Shown here: piece by piece, positions 1 to 10,337 of the stretch
Position numbering within the stretch: the first letter of the stretch is position 1
Layout of the letters: each line of letters begins with the position of its first letter
NCBI GenBank assembly: GCA_944472155.2
Contig: OX235272.1
Span: forward strand, 1,782,354-1,846,353
From: Trichobilharzia szidati
Lineage: Eukaryota > Platyhelminthes > Trematoda > Strigeidida > Schistosomatidae
DNA: 64,000 nt
Direction: 5' to 3'
Translations under genes and position numbers: made by a program
The notes under the pieces: generated by a model
Told to the model about the DNA's origin: nothing
What the model saw: the letters and a program-made list of their open reading frames with translations, nothing else
Database searches by the model: none

Positions 1-185
1 TTCGTGGGTTAGGCGTTAGATCAGATACCAGTGGCTGAATGGTCTACGATCTTGCCTTGTAATCGAAAGGTCTTGGGTTCGAACCCTGGCGGTTGGCGCA
101 TACTTTTGAAGAGTCCCAGATTAGGGTGAAACAGTTGTTTAGTACACTCTCGTTTCCCAATGGTTCTCTTATTGATGTCAGTTCA
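1..185 (+). repeat. tRNA-headed SINE, family S1 (partial)
   Basis: A tRNA-like head is visible: a box A-like stretch near 31-43 (tggctgaatggtc) and a clear box B at 76-86 (ggttcgaaccc). A body follows with the recurring motif agtcccaga..gaaacag..gtccagtact that ends this family elsewhere in the window (6925-7085, 23225-23840, 63780-63990). There is no complete cloverleaf, so this is a SINE rather than a tRNA gene. Mobilisation would need a LINE partner, which cannot be told from this copy. Confidence 0.7.
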
Positions 186-1270
186 TGATCAAACGAGTGA
201 ATTCATATTACATATATTTATATATTAACTGGTATTTTGGTGAGCGCTAGTCAGCACTAGACTGACGTTTTTGCTTATATGGGAATCACTAACTGAACGT
301 ACCTTCATCTCACTGAGTGATGGTATGCCTACGGAGATTTAATTTAAAGATATAATCAATAGTGCTCTGAGCCCCCTCTTGCGCGACTGGTATTAGCTGT
401 GATTTGTTCATGTTATTTTGAAAATGCCAAGTCTATCTGGCAAAGGCAGAAGAGAAAAGACTTGGTAACAGAGTGTTTATTAGGAACCTGATTAAAACAT
501 TTGGGAAAATTATGTAAAACCTATTTGAAAACTGTTATTTGCACAAATCTTCCATACTGTGCAACTTCTACCCTTCAGATTGTGTTCTACTTTTGTCTTC
601 CCTTCGTGTCTCCAGTGTTTAGCCGCAATATGCTGGTTCATTTGCTCTCTCTGACGTCTAATCTATCTTTACGCTATTTGATATTTTTACGTGCCGATAA
701 ACGCCTCTTCAAATACTACTGATAAATTTTATAAGTAACACACACCAAACCAGTACAAATGCTTCAATGATGCCGGTAGGTTCGGTTCTTAGTGGTAACA
801 CTATCAGTTACTGGAAATACAGGTGCATCCGGATGACGCGTCTCAAGTGGGAAGAAATGATTCTATCTCCCACCCTTTGGATGCCACTGCTTTACACCAC
901 CAACTAAGTAACGGCATAGTAATCACAAAGCATCGTCAAACCGCCCATACTAGTAGCTGACATACCAGCATCAAGAACGATCAGTTCCATCCGATTAGGA
1001 TCAACCAATGGGAAATACACATTAGTAAACTTGAACAAAGCAAGAGCGACAGATGTAGCCGGGAAATATGGGTTCATCTTTTAAATATTTTAAGAATTAT
1101 TCTCAGCTGGCTAAGACCTGAAAAATATGAGAAAAATATAAATTTCATTAAAGATTTAGATATACTTTCTTCGCGATAACAAGGAGTAATTGATGGAAGC
1201 TAAGAGTAATATCAGTGTAGAATGATGTAAGTTGTTAAACTATCAATAGCTAAGTGAACTGACAAATCAT
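186..1270. other. No recognisable gene; weak SM-alpha relic at about 765-900
   Basis: No long open frame or recognisable domain is seen. Around 820-890 a stretch (caggtgcatccggatgacg ... gaaatg ... atgccactgc) resembles the hammerhead part of the SM-alpha-like SINE found at 12.1 and 59.5 kb, but the core is mutated and has an insertion. The rest is AT-rich sequence with nothing supportable. Confidence 0.4.
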
Positions 1271-1274
1271 GTGC

Positions 1275-2338
1275 TGATCAAAATGCAAAGCTGCGCATCC
1301 TCATCACGGAACAAAGCATAGAATGGCAGTCAAACCTCTCTCCACCTCAACTTCATCGCCTTAGAAAAGTCCTTCGATAGATAGCGTTGACCGTGAAGTG
1401 AACTGGAAACTGCTCCAATACTGCGTGTACCTCAAATTTTTATAAACCTCATTCAACATCCGGCGATATGACAATGCCACATGTCAGGTGATCCACAACG
1501 GAAAACTCAGTGAGGCATTCGAAGTACATACAGGAGCAAGACAAAACTGCCTATCATCACCGATGATATTCTTAATTGTGGTGGGCTGGATAATGCATCA
1601 GAATGTAGGCAAGGAGGAGTCAGGAACACGTTGGAAGAACAAGAAAGCTCCATCTACAAAATCTGGATTTCGCAGATGATATATGTCCAATGTCACACAA
1701 ACTCGAAGACTTGCAGGCGAAAACCAGCAAACTGGCCGAAGAAGCTGGTAGCAAAGACAGGACAGATTTCAGGTGAACATATAGAAGAAGGAGGTGATGG
1801 AGATAACCAACGAACCACAGCAACAGCAATAACAACCGGCACCAATTGCCATCAATGAGAGAGATTTAACAGAGGTTACTTCCTTCACTTATCTAGGAAG
1901 CATGGCTTCAACCACAGGCAGCCGGAAAGGATGAAGATGTCAAAGCCAGCCAGCCAGGCAGAATCAGAAGGGCAAGATACACCTTCATCAACCTGAAGCC
2001 AGTTCGGAAATCTTCAGTACTAACTCAGCCAGCATAAAGAAGAAGATTTGGATTCTCAACATCCATGTCAAGTTGGCCCTTCTATACAGGTCAGAAACTT
2101 GGCTAGCGCGTGACAAGAATCATTTGCAGACCTTTATCAACAACTGCCTCCTTCGCTAGCTCTATACTGACGAACAAATGACTGGCTGACCAGAAAGAAT
2201 TAGCAACAAGAAACACTGGCTGGCAACAAACCAACAGGCGAGAGCCGACTGCTCAAAAACTTTGTAGGAGAAATGGGGGATGGATTGGGCATACATCGAG
2301 GAGACCGGTGAATGAAATCGCGCTCAATGCAGGCCACC
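1275..2338 (+). mobile_element. RTE-A LINE fragment (RT to C-terminal region), truncated at both ends
   Basis: The sequence follows the RTE-A copy at 41-44 kb from about codon DQIATLRIII of the reverse transcriptase, through the region equivalent to VRQGCLLSP and the FADD active-site block, to the RRKWRWIGH motif. Many frameshifts and stops are present. Both the 5' half and the usual 3' tail are missing. It is an old, dead copy. Confidence 0.75.
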
Positions 2339-2585
2339 ACATTTATCTAATCTACAAATCTTGTATACTGTTTCATAATATCACTGCCTGTGTTATGTGG
2401 TTGACTTTCAATAAGCCTTCGATGGTTCGTTATTGGTAGGATCTCTTATAAATCTTTCAAGCTTTCATAACACACCACTCTGCAACCGATTAACGTTTAC
2501 CCCCCAACCCACACTGTCTCAACAATACTAGAGTTAAAGCTTGGGTTGTGATTCCGAAACTCTGAAATACGAAGTACTTAGGCTA
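2339..2585. other. No recognisable feature
   Basis: AT-rich spacer between an RTE-A remnant and a Penelope-like fragment; no gene or repeat is identified. Confidence 0.4.
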
Positions 2586-2587
2586 AC

Positions 2588-2865
2588 CAGCCACCTCTAA
2601 TTGCATCTACTAATTCAACTGATCCTCAAGGAGCCAGCTATATTGGTTGTTGCTGTAGGAACCTAATTTCTAATGCTCGGCAACACCTTTCAGTGTGGTT
2701 AAATAAAGGTGATGTTAAAACTGTTAACAGTTCTCTATTGGACTACCTCGTACAAACAGGCCACAAAGTTAACATGAGCGAATCCTTCTCTGTCACCTAC
2801 TGGGTGTCAAATAAATTACCAAAGGCCTCTAAATAATGAATACTACAAACACCACAGGCCATTGT
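2588..2865 (+). mobile_element. Penelope-like element fragment: GIY-YIG endonuclease domain (family 4)
   Basis: Translation gives a GASYIGCCCRNL..ARQHL..WLNKGD pattern followed by ..SLLDYLVQTGHKV. This is the GIY-YIG type used by Penelope-like elements (YIG, then a conserved R, then an EH/QH-type helix). It lies upstream of a different Penelope family at 3.0 kb and differs from the families at 16.3 and 54.7 kb. Only the nuclease part is present and no reverse transcriptase is attached. Confidence 0.55.
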
Positions 2866-2989
2866 GATTCGGAGTTCTGTGTGCAAACGAAGTAGGTCCA
2901 GCCAATAACTCAACCTTGGCTTGCTGTGAAGCCTATAAATTCTGTATTAATTTCCTTAATTGCTCCAAATACATTTAATCCTACTCCAA

Positions 2990-4027
2990 AAATTTGGTGG
3001 AGTTAGGTGGATGACACTTTCACAGTATTAAAAACAGAACATATCTCTAGCTTCTTGACACACATAAACTCACTAGTGGAGGGAATAAAATTCACATTTG
3101 AAGCCGAAAATGAGCAAGGAGAATTAGCTATGTTAGATTGTAAAATAAAACAAATAGAAGAAGGCAAACTAAACACTAGTGCTTATAGAAAACCAACGCA
3201 TTCTAATAGATATTTAGACTTTAATTCATCTCATCCTTTAACTGTTAAGGCAGGCTTAGTTAAGTGTTTAACAAACCAAGCAATGGCACTAAGTAGCACA
3301 AAAAAGACCTAAATGACGACATAAAACAGATAGAAGAAGCGTTGGTGTTGAATAACTGTCCTATAAAATTCATTAGGAAGATCAGTAAAGGCCAAAAGCA
3401 AAATGAAAATAATGGTGAAGCTAATAATGATAACATAAATAAGAGAGAATATAAGGCATCTACAGTTACACCATATAAGGAGGGGACATCTGAGGCCCTA
3501 TGTAGCAGGGATTAGGGTGCCATTCAAACCTACAAACTCACTCAGGTAGGATAAGTTCTGTAGGCTAAAGGACCCTGTTGACCCAATTAGACAAAATAAT
3601 ATAATTTAAAAAATACCTTGCAATGACTGTGAAGCCAACCTGACAGGTCAAACTGGAGAAACGGCGGTTATCAGACTATTAGAACAGAAGAAATTACCTA
3701 AGTGTAGAATAACTGATCCCACGAAGATGAGTAAATTAGAAAAAAGCTCAGCAGTTGCACTGCATGCATAAACATACAACCACACAATGGGGTGGTGGGA
3801 CAGAGTCAAAATTCCAAAAAATAATATATAGGTAGGTGGAAAGAGAGATTGATTAATGAATCCTGCTTCATCGAGTCTACACCCAACACATGCAACAGAA
3901 ATTACTCAATGCAAATACCAGAGATATGGAAGATATTATTACCACCAGTCAGTCAAATCAGAAGAGGATAATAAATAATCTTAAAATTATATTACAATTC
4001 ACGTACATCATAACATTCTGACAAGTT
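2990..4027 (+). mobile_element. Penelope-like element PLE-1, older copy, left part (RT end, GIY-YIG, 3' UTR)
   Basis: The frame at 3007-3312 begins at the reverse transcriptase motif C remnant (VDDTFTVL) and continues through the RKPTHSNRYLDFNSSHP block typical of Penelope RTs. It then decays through frameshifts into a GIY-YIG remnant (about 3600-3800) and 3' UTR. At 4027 it is interrupted by a younger Penelope copy and resumes at 6221. The 13-bp site attctgacaagtt (4015-4027) is repeated as attctaacaagtt (6221-6233), the expected target-site duplication. Confidence 0.8.
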
Positions 4028-6220
4028 GTCAGACAGAAAGCTAACAGAAGCAGAGGAAAGCGTACTGATGAAAGGAATGAACTTCAACATTAGCAACAAA
4101 AGATTAAAACCTGAAGATATTATTCCTGTAATTGAAACAGCACTCGAAGGACAAGACAAGCAAAAAGCAGAACTGGTACGAGCACAATGTGCATTAACCT
4201 TAGAAAAGCAGAAAGCAGAAAAACTGAATGTAACGAAGGAGGAACTAAAAGCACTCCAAGACATAAAAGCGGACAAATCCATTGTCATTACTCAAGCAGA
4301 CAAAGGAAACATAACAGTAATACTTAACAAAACGACATATAATGAAAAGATGAATGAACATCTACAATCTGGACCCTATACCCTAATGACGAAGTCAGCT
4401 GAAACAATCACAAACAAAACGATGAAAGAAACAGCAAAGGTGGTTAGACAGATGAAAGAAGTAATTGGTAAGTCAAAATGGTTTGAAATTATGCCAAAAT
4501 CATGCAATATACCCAGAATATATTGCAAGATAAAATTGCATAAAGAGGGATATCCAATAAGACCGATTGTAGACTTCAGAAACACACCGACGTATATGCT
4601 ATCAAGATTTCTCTCGACAATACTAAGACCAACAAGAGACAACTCAAAAGCTAGAATAGTAGATTCATTTGAATTAGTGAAGCGACTAAAAACCACTAAA
4701 ATAGAGGAAGATGAAATACTAGTCAGCTTTGATGTAAACAGTCTCTATACGAAAATACCCATTCAAATGGCCATGAATGCACTGAAAGAGAAACTAAAAG
4801 AAGATAATGGCCTAAAAGACAGAACACAGTTATCCGTAGAAGAGATAATAAAAGGGGTGGAATTCTGTCTGACAACAACATATTTCACATTCGAAGGGAA
4901 GATATACCAACAAAATGAAGGAGTAGCCATGGGATCGCCTATCTCACCAATAATAGCTGACATATTCATGGATTATTGGGAAGAGAATGCCCTTAAACCA
5001 TTCAGGTCATCACTAAAATGTTGGTGGAGATATGTAGACGACACACTAGTAATAGTGAAGAAAAAAGATATTGAGAGACTCTTCTCACACATAAACAGCC
5101 ATGTCGACTCAATAAAATTCACTATGGAAGTAGAGAATGAAATTGGGGAACTGCCTATGTTAGACTGCAAAATACAAAGAATAACAGATGGTAGCATTAA
5201 AACGACGCTATATAGGAAAACCACACACTCTGGAAGATTCCTTGATTATTACTCAGCTCATCCACTCACGGTAAAACGAGGATTAATACAAGGTCTTGCA
5301 GATAGAATACGTAGACTTACAACAACGCCAGAGGACCAGTGTAAAGAAATAAACGTCCTATTCAAAATGCTACTCGAAAACAACTACCCAAAAGAATTTA
5401 TAAAAGATAATATAAAAAAGAGAAAAAAGAGAGTAAAACCGGAGAATAACAAGATGGAAGAATGCAAAAAGGCAGTCACAATACCATATAAAAATGGTAC
5501 ATCAGAGGCAATTCAAAGAAACCTCAAAAATATCGGCATTCACACAACTTTTAAACCGACAAATCTAATCAAAAATAAAATAAATCAACTGAAAGATCCC
5601 ATAAAAATGATGGATAAAAACAACTTAATTTACAAAATATCTTGTGCTGACTGTCCGACTAAATATGTGGGGCAAACGTCCAGATCACTCAAAATAAGAG
5701 TGAATGAACATAAACGCCTAACCAAAGGTCAGCCAACAGGAACACAAGCCTACAAGAATCTTGAAAAAAATTCATCGATAGCTGCACATGCATGGGACAA
5801 AAACCACAATATCGATTGGAACAATGTGTGTATTCTAAAAACTAACATGAACAAGTGGAAAGAAAGACTTATAACAGAATCGATATTCATTAAGGTCACA
5901 CCAGATACATGTAACGAGGGTGACTCAGTACAACTACCAACAACTTGGAATATAATTCTGGATACAAAAACATGAACTAACGTGGGATATAACTCAAATA
6001 CAAAAAAAAAAACATGAATGAGCAAAAAATAATGAACTATATATATGAGTACAAATCATAAATGTGTGAATCAAACAATTCTAACAGTGGTGTGAACACG
6101 GGCAGTAATTTTGCTCGAAATATTACCAATAACAAAACTTATCATTGTGGGTAAACTATTGAAATATAATTATACTTTATTTGATCTAATCCACAATGCT
6201 CAAACTTTTTACTGATATTA
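4028..6220 (+). mobile_element. Penelope-like element PLE-1, younger 5'-truncated copy nested in the older copy
   Basis: This 2.2-kb insertion starts inside the element ORF (5' truncation) and carries an uninterrupted RT-to-GIY-YIG frame plus its own 3' terminal segment. It is flanked by a 13-bp duplication with one mismatch (4015-4027 and 6221-6233). The 3' segment near 6095-6145 has a small stem (gggca / tgctc) followed by gaaa, comparable to the hammerhead-like motif in the older copy. Confidence 0.85.
4029..5975 (+). CDS. Penelope-like RT with GIY-YIG endonuclease (5'-truncated ORF)
   Basis: About 648 codons remain open, encoding a reverse transcriptase fused to a GIY-YIG nuclease; family members copy element RNA primed at a nicked chromosomal site. 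Order of motifs: a leading ESVLMKGMNF block near the start; KLHKEGYPIRPIVDF (RT fingers); LVSFDVNSLYTKIP (motif A); NEGVAMGSPISP (motif B); WWRYVDDTLVI (motif C catalytic aspartates); RKTTHSGRFLDYYSAHP; and near the C terminus KYVGQTSRSLKIRVNEH (GIY-YIG with its conserved R and EH). No native start codon is visible: the insertion junction at 4027/4028 cuts the 5' end and the first internal ATG is at 4068. Because the frame is intact the copy is young, but without its 5' part it is probably not autonomous. Confidence 0.85.
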   Translation, partial: SDRKLTEAEESVLMKGMNFNISNKRLKPEDIIPVIETALEGQDKQKAELVRAQCALTLEKQKAEKLNVTKEELKALQDIKADKSIVITQADKGNITVILNKTTYNEKMNEHLQSGPYTLMTKSAETITNKTMKETAKVVRQMKEVIGKSKWFEIMPKSCNIPRIYCKIKLHKEGYPIRPIVDFRNTPTYMLSRFLSTILRPTRDNSKARIVDSFELVKRLKTTKIEEDEILVSFDVNSLYTKIPIQMAMNALKEKLKEDNGLKDRTQLSVEEIIKGVEFCLTTTYFTFEGKIYQQNEGVAMGSPISPIIADIFMDYWEENALKPFRSSLKCWWRYVDDTLVIVKKKDIERLFSHINSHVDSIKFTMEVENEIGELPMLDCKIQRITDGSIKTTLYRKTTHSGRFLDYYSAHPLTVKRGLIQGLADRIRRLTTTPEDQCKEINVLFKMLLENNYPKEFIKDNIKKRKKRVKPENNKMEECKKAVTIPYKNGTSEAIQRNLKNIGIHTTFKPTNLIKNKINQLKDPIKMMDKNNLIYKISCADCPTKYVGQTSRSLKIRVNEHKRLTKGQPTGTQAYKNLEKNSSIAAHAWDKNHNIDWNNVCILKTNMNKWKERLITESIFIKVTPDTCNEGDSVQLPTTWNIILDTKT

Positions 6221-6545
6221 ATTCTAACAAGTTATTTATTGATTTTACTATAAAAGCATCTTATTTCGCATCTGATTGTACTTGATTGATAACACTAATA
6301 TTATTTCTGAATAAACTTGATCTTATATTGATTTTTATTCAAATGTTTAATCAATTTTTACTCATTTATATAAATGAAGCAAGAAAGTTATGTGAGTAGT
6401 ACCTTGATATGATTATGAGCAGTAACAATTTGTGCTCGAAACGTCATCAGTTAATATTAATGTACAACACTGCGTGATTTATCAAAATAAAATCTTATCT
6501 ATAATGCAGTTATACTCTATCACAGTGTATATCAATAATACTTAA
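6221..6545 (+). mobile_element. PLE-1 older copy resumed: 3' UTR and terminal repeat (pLTR)
   Basis: The sequence resumes the 3' UTR broken at 4027 and matches the segment at 17035-17330. It ends in the recurring terminal block: gagca-loop-tgctc stem (6417-6437), gaaacgtc (6438-6445), atcag, then ..tatcaaaataaaatc.., also found at 16.8, 17.2, 54.4, 57.8 and 63.2 kb and inside the EIF5 units. This recurrent block is the Penelope terminal repeat. Confidence 0.7.
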
Positions 6546-6828
6546 TTTTTCTGATACTCAGTTCATTTTAGTGTTATGTGTGATGCATATTACCTCTCTC
6601 TCTCTCTCTGTTACTAACACTTTTCAAATGTAATCTATTGATTTGATGTATTTCTTGAATTATTACTGTCCTATAAATTTAGATCCTGATGAAGACGAAT
6701 TTATTGAGAAGAATATTCTTTGTTTGTTTATTGATCAGTCTTTCAACTAATTTTTCTCCAGACTGTACTCAGCTGATGAGAAGCTGACAAAACTACTTTT
6801 GTATTCGTTTATGCGAGTTTGACCACGG
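6546..6828. repeat. Non-coding, with a short (TC)n tract at about 6594-6609
   Basis: Apart from the dinucleotide tract no gene or recognisable repeat is visible. Confidence 0.4.
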
Positions 6829-6829
6829 A

Positions 6830-7085
6830 TTGATATGAATTAGAGAACCACTAAAACCCAGCCAGGGGGTACTGGACAGCTGTTTCCTCCTAGTTTGGGA
6901 TTTATTGTCAGTGCGCTCCCGTTGCCATAGTTCGAGAGCAGGACCTTGTAACCGGAAGGTCCTGGGTTCGAACCCCAGCGGATGCTTACTGCCGATGATT
7001 CTCAGACTAAGATGAAACAGCTGTCCAGTACTCCAGTTCTGGTTTTCAAAGCTTCTCTAACTGATATCAATCGTGGTCAGACTCG
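6830..7085 (+). repeat. SINE family S1 copy with an inverted partial copy in front (fold-back pair)
   Basis: The plus-strand copy has box B ggttcgaacccc near 6965 and the S1 body (gaaacagctgtccagtactcc). Just upstream, 6830-6905 holds the same body reversed (gtactggacagctgtttcc), so the two form an inverted pair around the tRNA-like head. The same arrangement recurs at 63.5-64.0 kb. Confidence 0.65.
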
Positions 7086-7515
7086 TATAAACAAATCTAA
7101 TACTTACTTCTGTATTCGTTCTATTCAAAATAAAGATATATTGAATCAATAGTTATTGATCGCTCAACTGCTCACTTTTCTGTCTCAGTTACCATGATAA
7201 TATTGATTTTGTGTGCTTTTTAATTGAGATTGATTTGAGATACTTACGAAAGCAACACTAGAAAAAAAATGTTGTGTATTGATTGTACTATAATAGATGA
7301 CTACACACACAAAGACACAAATCAACTGATCAATAAGATGTTACCTAGACAACTATTATCCGTGTTGTCATAGTATCAAATTAGTGAAGCGTTTTACAAC
7401 AATCTTGGATGTGTGTGCGTGTGCATATGTGTGGTGAAGTTTTATAGATAGGTAAATACAGCATCTCAAAAGCTGACTAGATATTGATTACTAAAGTAAC
7501 ACTGTGTTCATAGTG
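7086..7515. other. No recognisable feature
   Basis: AT-rich spacer without long frames or known motifs. Confidence 0.4.
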
Positions 7516-7519
7516 GGAC

Positions 7520-8245
7520 GTCCATTAAATATGCCTAAGATCTAACCACTTCTTATATGAAGAGACTCTTATCCGATTTCACTTAAACGGCCTCAAATTA
7601 ATCCATCTAAATGTCATATTGTTAATTTTAGTTTCAGATGAGAAAAAGACTCGCGTGTACCGATTTAGTCCCATGATTTATGTAACACTGACAGCACTGT
7701 AATGGGGAGTAAATCGAACATCTCTCATCTTGGGATCAGTTTCTCTTCAAATCTCTGTTGGTCGTCTCATATCCTGGGGATTTCTAAGAAATTTTTCCCT
7801 TAACTTTTGGCATAAAGGAGTTGAGACTTTTTACTGGCATAACTCAACCCCCACCTCTTCTCTTACAATTTATCAGTTCATGTATTCTACCCGTTCACCT
7901 TCTTTATTGTTCCACACACACCCATTCTTGCCTGGACTTCTCAATAAAGACTATATCATACTACGTGTAACACTGAAGGCTGTAAGCAGTAAGGGTTAGT
8001 AATGTACTTTGACTCAAATAACTAACAATGTAGTCAATGGACATTTCAATTCAATTCTTGCAAGCAGTTGGCTAAAGTTATCTTGTCTCATAGTGAACAT
8101 CCTCCTCTTTATTCTCAACTTTTGCCTTGTATCTCTTTGGAGATGACACCAGAAGAAACTTCACAAGAATTTATGTTCATGCAGCTACTAAATACAAAAA
8201 TGCTACCATACCACGATATTTAGCAGTGAGTTTTGTGTGAAGAGA
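7520..8245 (+). mobile_element. CR1-like LINE fragment (RT C-terminal part)
   Basis: Translated pieces read LNPSKCHIVNFSF..., then a strand-start region, then ..LLNKDYIILR.., the same order as the CR1-like copies at 12.5-13.1, 19.4-20.4 and 58.5-59.3 kb (NPSKCQ.VNF, then SPSLLFHT/YCSP, then PGLL.KD). Frames are broken. The call rests on mutual similarity and the CR1-type RT motifs seen in the better copies. Confidence 0.6.
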
Positions 8246-8305
8246 CAGTCAGAAAACAACATAAACTTTTTAAATCAGTAACTGAACTGCACATTATAAG
8301 GAAAG

Positions 8306-9116
8306 ATTATTATTATAATTGTTTCCTTTAATTCCTAGAGGAACATAGGACTTCAACCAAACGTCTCCATTGAGTTCAGTTCTCTGCTAAAGTCTTCACC
8401 TGCCTCCAAGTCTGCCCACAAGCTGTCATCTCCTCTTCACATGACCTCCTCCAAGTCACCCACCCTCGCACTGACGACCAACCCGCCACTTCCCTTTCGG
8501 GTTCCACTCGATCAATGGCTTGTCTAGTGATGTCACTTGATGGTTTGTTTTCTCAGAGTATGGCCAGCCAATCCACTTCCATTTCTTCCTGCCTATTTGT
8601 TTCACAATCGGTTCCTGCTGAGTTGGTTCGGTCATTGCCAGAGATCCCATCCTGTTGCTGATCTTTTCTGACTGGTCATCTGATCTTGAGCGAAGTGTTG
8701 AGCGAAGACAGCTGTTGATGAAGGTCTGTAGTTTGTTTGAGATGCTCTTTATGACGCGCAGTGCAATTCTCTGATCCGTATATTAGCACTGACTGACTTC
8801 ACATTGGAACTGGAAAACCGGATCTTATTTTTCATGCTGAATGCTGAGTGTTGACCTCCACACAGACTTGAGAGTAGTGAAAGCTTGTCTTGCTTTTCCG
8901 ATCCTCGCTGTTTTGATATCCTCGTCAGTTCCGTGTGCCTGTAGTTGAAACGATGCTTCCCAGGTCGGTTGGTGAAGGAGGTTGTTTCCTTCAGGTTCCT
9001 TCCATTTATGCTGATTGTTGTCTGTTGTTAATCTTGTTCAGGAATCTTCATCACCTCTGTTTTCTCTATGTTCACCTGAAGTCCTATCTTCTCTGGATGC
9101 TTCTTCTGCCAACTTG
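8306..9116 (-). mobile_element. RTE-B LINE, 5'-truncated copy
   Basis: On the minus strand the 3' tail (gaagtcctatgttcctctaggaa...) begins at 8309. The frame going in carries the KKWKWIGWPYSE block and the ..VNIEKTEVMKI-type region near 9050. It matches the other RTE-B copies at 13.9, 50.1, 55.6 and 62.4 kb. It encodes only the C-terminal part of the ORF, with several frameshifts. Confidence 0.75.
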
Positions 9117-9364
9117 TTATTATTATTATTACATGTATTATCTACAATATTGCCTACTTATAATTCATTATCTTTCCACCAACCTTTAGGCTTTTGTGGT
9201 TTTATTTATTTAATTTTATGCAAGTACATATTTATAAAAGGAGCTAACTTGTTGCAACGCGTACTAAAAGAACGCTGAAAATTCCATTCGGTATCATTAT
9301 ATTATTGCTGTTTGGAATAAAGTGGTTATAATAATAATTATTATTATAAAAATTATATAGGGCT
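9117..9364. other. AT-rich spacer with (TTA)n and a CR1-like 3' tail relic
   Basis: A (tta)n tract abuts the RTE-B 5' end. The stretch 9245-9315 (..gctgaaaattcc..tttggaataaag) resembles the 3' tails at 14836-14905 and 20581-20655 that follow CR1-like copies. No gene is seen. Confidence 0.4.
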
Positions 9365-9606
9365 TCAGTTTTTATTTCCTTTAAGTTCCCAGTGGAACAT
9401 AGGGCTTCAAACTGGAGGCTTGACGTTTCGGCAGCAGTAGTGTTTATTTATACGAGATGGGGTTGCTAGCCACCTTATGCCCGACCTTCCCTCTTTACCA
9501 GTCTTATTACTGACTTGGCAAGGTAAAGGAATGCGTCGGCCGGGGGTCGAACCCCGGACCACCTGCGTGATCGGTGAGCATTCTACCTCTGTGCCACAGA
9601 CGCATA
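9365..9606 (-). repeat. tRNA-headed SINE, family S3, with RTE-type 3' tail
   Basis: Read on the minus strand: a tRNA-like head with box B ggttcgaccccc-like sequence near 9545, a pyrimidine-rich body, then the tail gaagccctatgttccactgg. That tail matches the 3' end of the RTE-A and RTE-B LINEs in this window. Sister copies are at 10090-10335 and 62889-63085. Confidence 0.7.
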
Positions 9607-10085
9607 TTTCTATTACACTATGATCTCTGAAATCACTGCCACAAGACTACCAGTTTCATTTCATTTTCTCTCAAAATGAAGCCTTCAGTGTAACCTTCGA
9701 ACACCTAACCCGTCCTTTCACATTCAACAGCCTGTTGCATGTGCATGTCTGACCTAACTTGGAGGTCTGTCTCCTCAGTGGATGTCCAACCCAACTTTAT
9801 TTCCTCCTGCATAAATGGAGAAGGATTATAACGTCTGGGATTAAAGATTACATACAACTCCTAACTGACCAATGGGTTCCTTATTTGTCGGAATTCATAA
9901 AAACAAGGCTTATCTACTAACGGGGAGGAGCAGACAATGCGAAACTGACTCATACTTGAGTTATTTAACAGTGTAACCACAGCAATTACCGCATAACATC
10001 GATTTATAGATCAAAGTGCCAGCTAAATAATGGAGAAGATTGGTACCTCAGGTGGATCATTTTGGTTTAGTTGTGTATTTTTAGT
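9607..10085. other. No recognisable feature
   Basis: No long frame or familiar repeat is seen between the two S3 SINEs. Confidence 0.35.
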
Positions 10086-10087
10086 TG

Positions 10088-10335
10088 GATAGTTTAATTT
10101 TTTTTATTCCTTCACGTTCCCAGTGGAACATAGGGCTTCAAGCTAGAGGCTTTAAGTTTCTGTAGCGGTGTTTATTTTTACAGGATGGGATTGCCAGCCT
10201 CATGCCCAACCTTTCCTCTTCACCAGCTTTTATTTCTGGCTCAGCGAGATAAAGGAGTTCGTCGGCCGGGGATCGAACCCCGAACCATGTGCATGGTCGG
10301 CGAGCGTCCTAACCGCTATGCCACCGACGCACAAA
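10088..10335 (-). repeat. tRNA-headed SINE, family S3, with RTE-type 3' tail
   Basis: Minus-strand tRNA-like head with box A tggcatagcggtt and box B ggttcgatcccc (within 10262-10330), then body, then tail gaagccctatgttccactgg at the left end. It is better preserved than the copy at 9.4 kb. It lies immediately next to a second, independent tRNA-derived segment (10338-10402). Confidence 0.75.
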
Positions 10336-10337
10336 GC

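Noticed and set aside
6594..6609. (TC)n as a splice or promoter signal
   Set aside because: A plain microsatellite outside any gene.
6767..6800. ctgatgag near 6770 as a hammerhead core
   Set aside because: No GAAA follows at the right distance and no stem I partner is found.
10262..10330. Functional tRNA gene
   Set aside because: Box A and B are good but the sequence lacks paired acceptor arms and is followed by a SINE body and an RTE-like tail.
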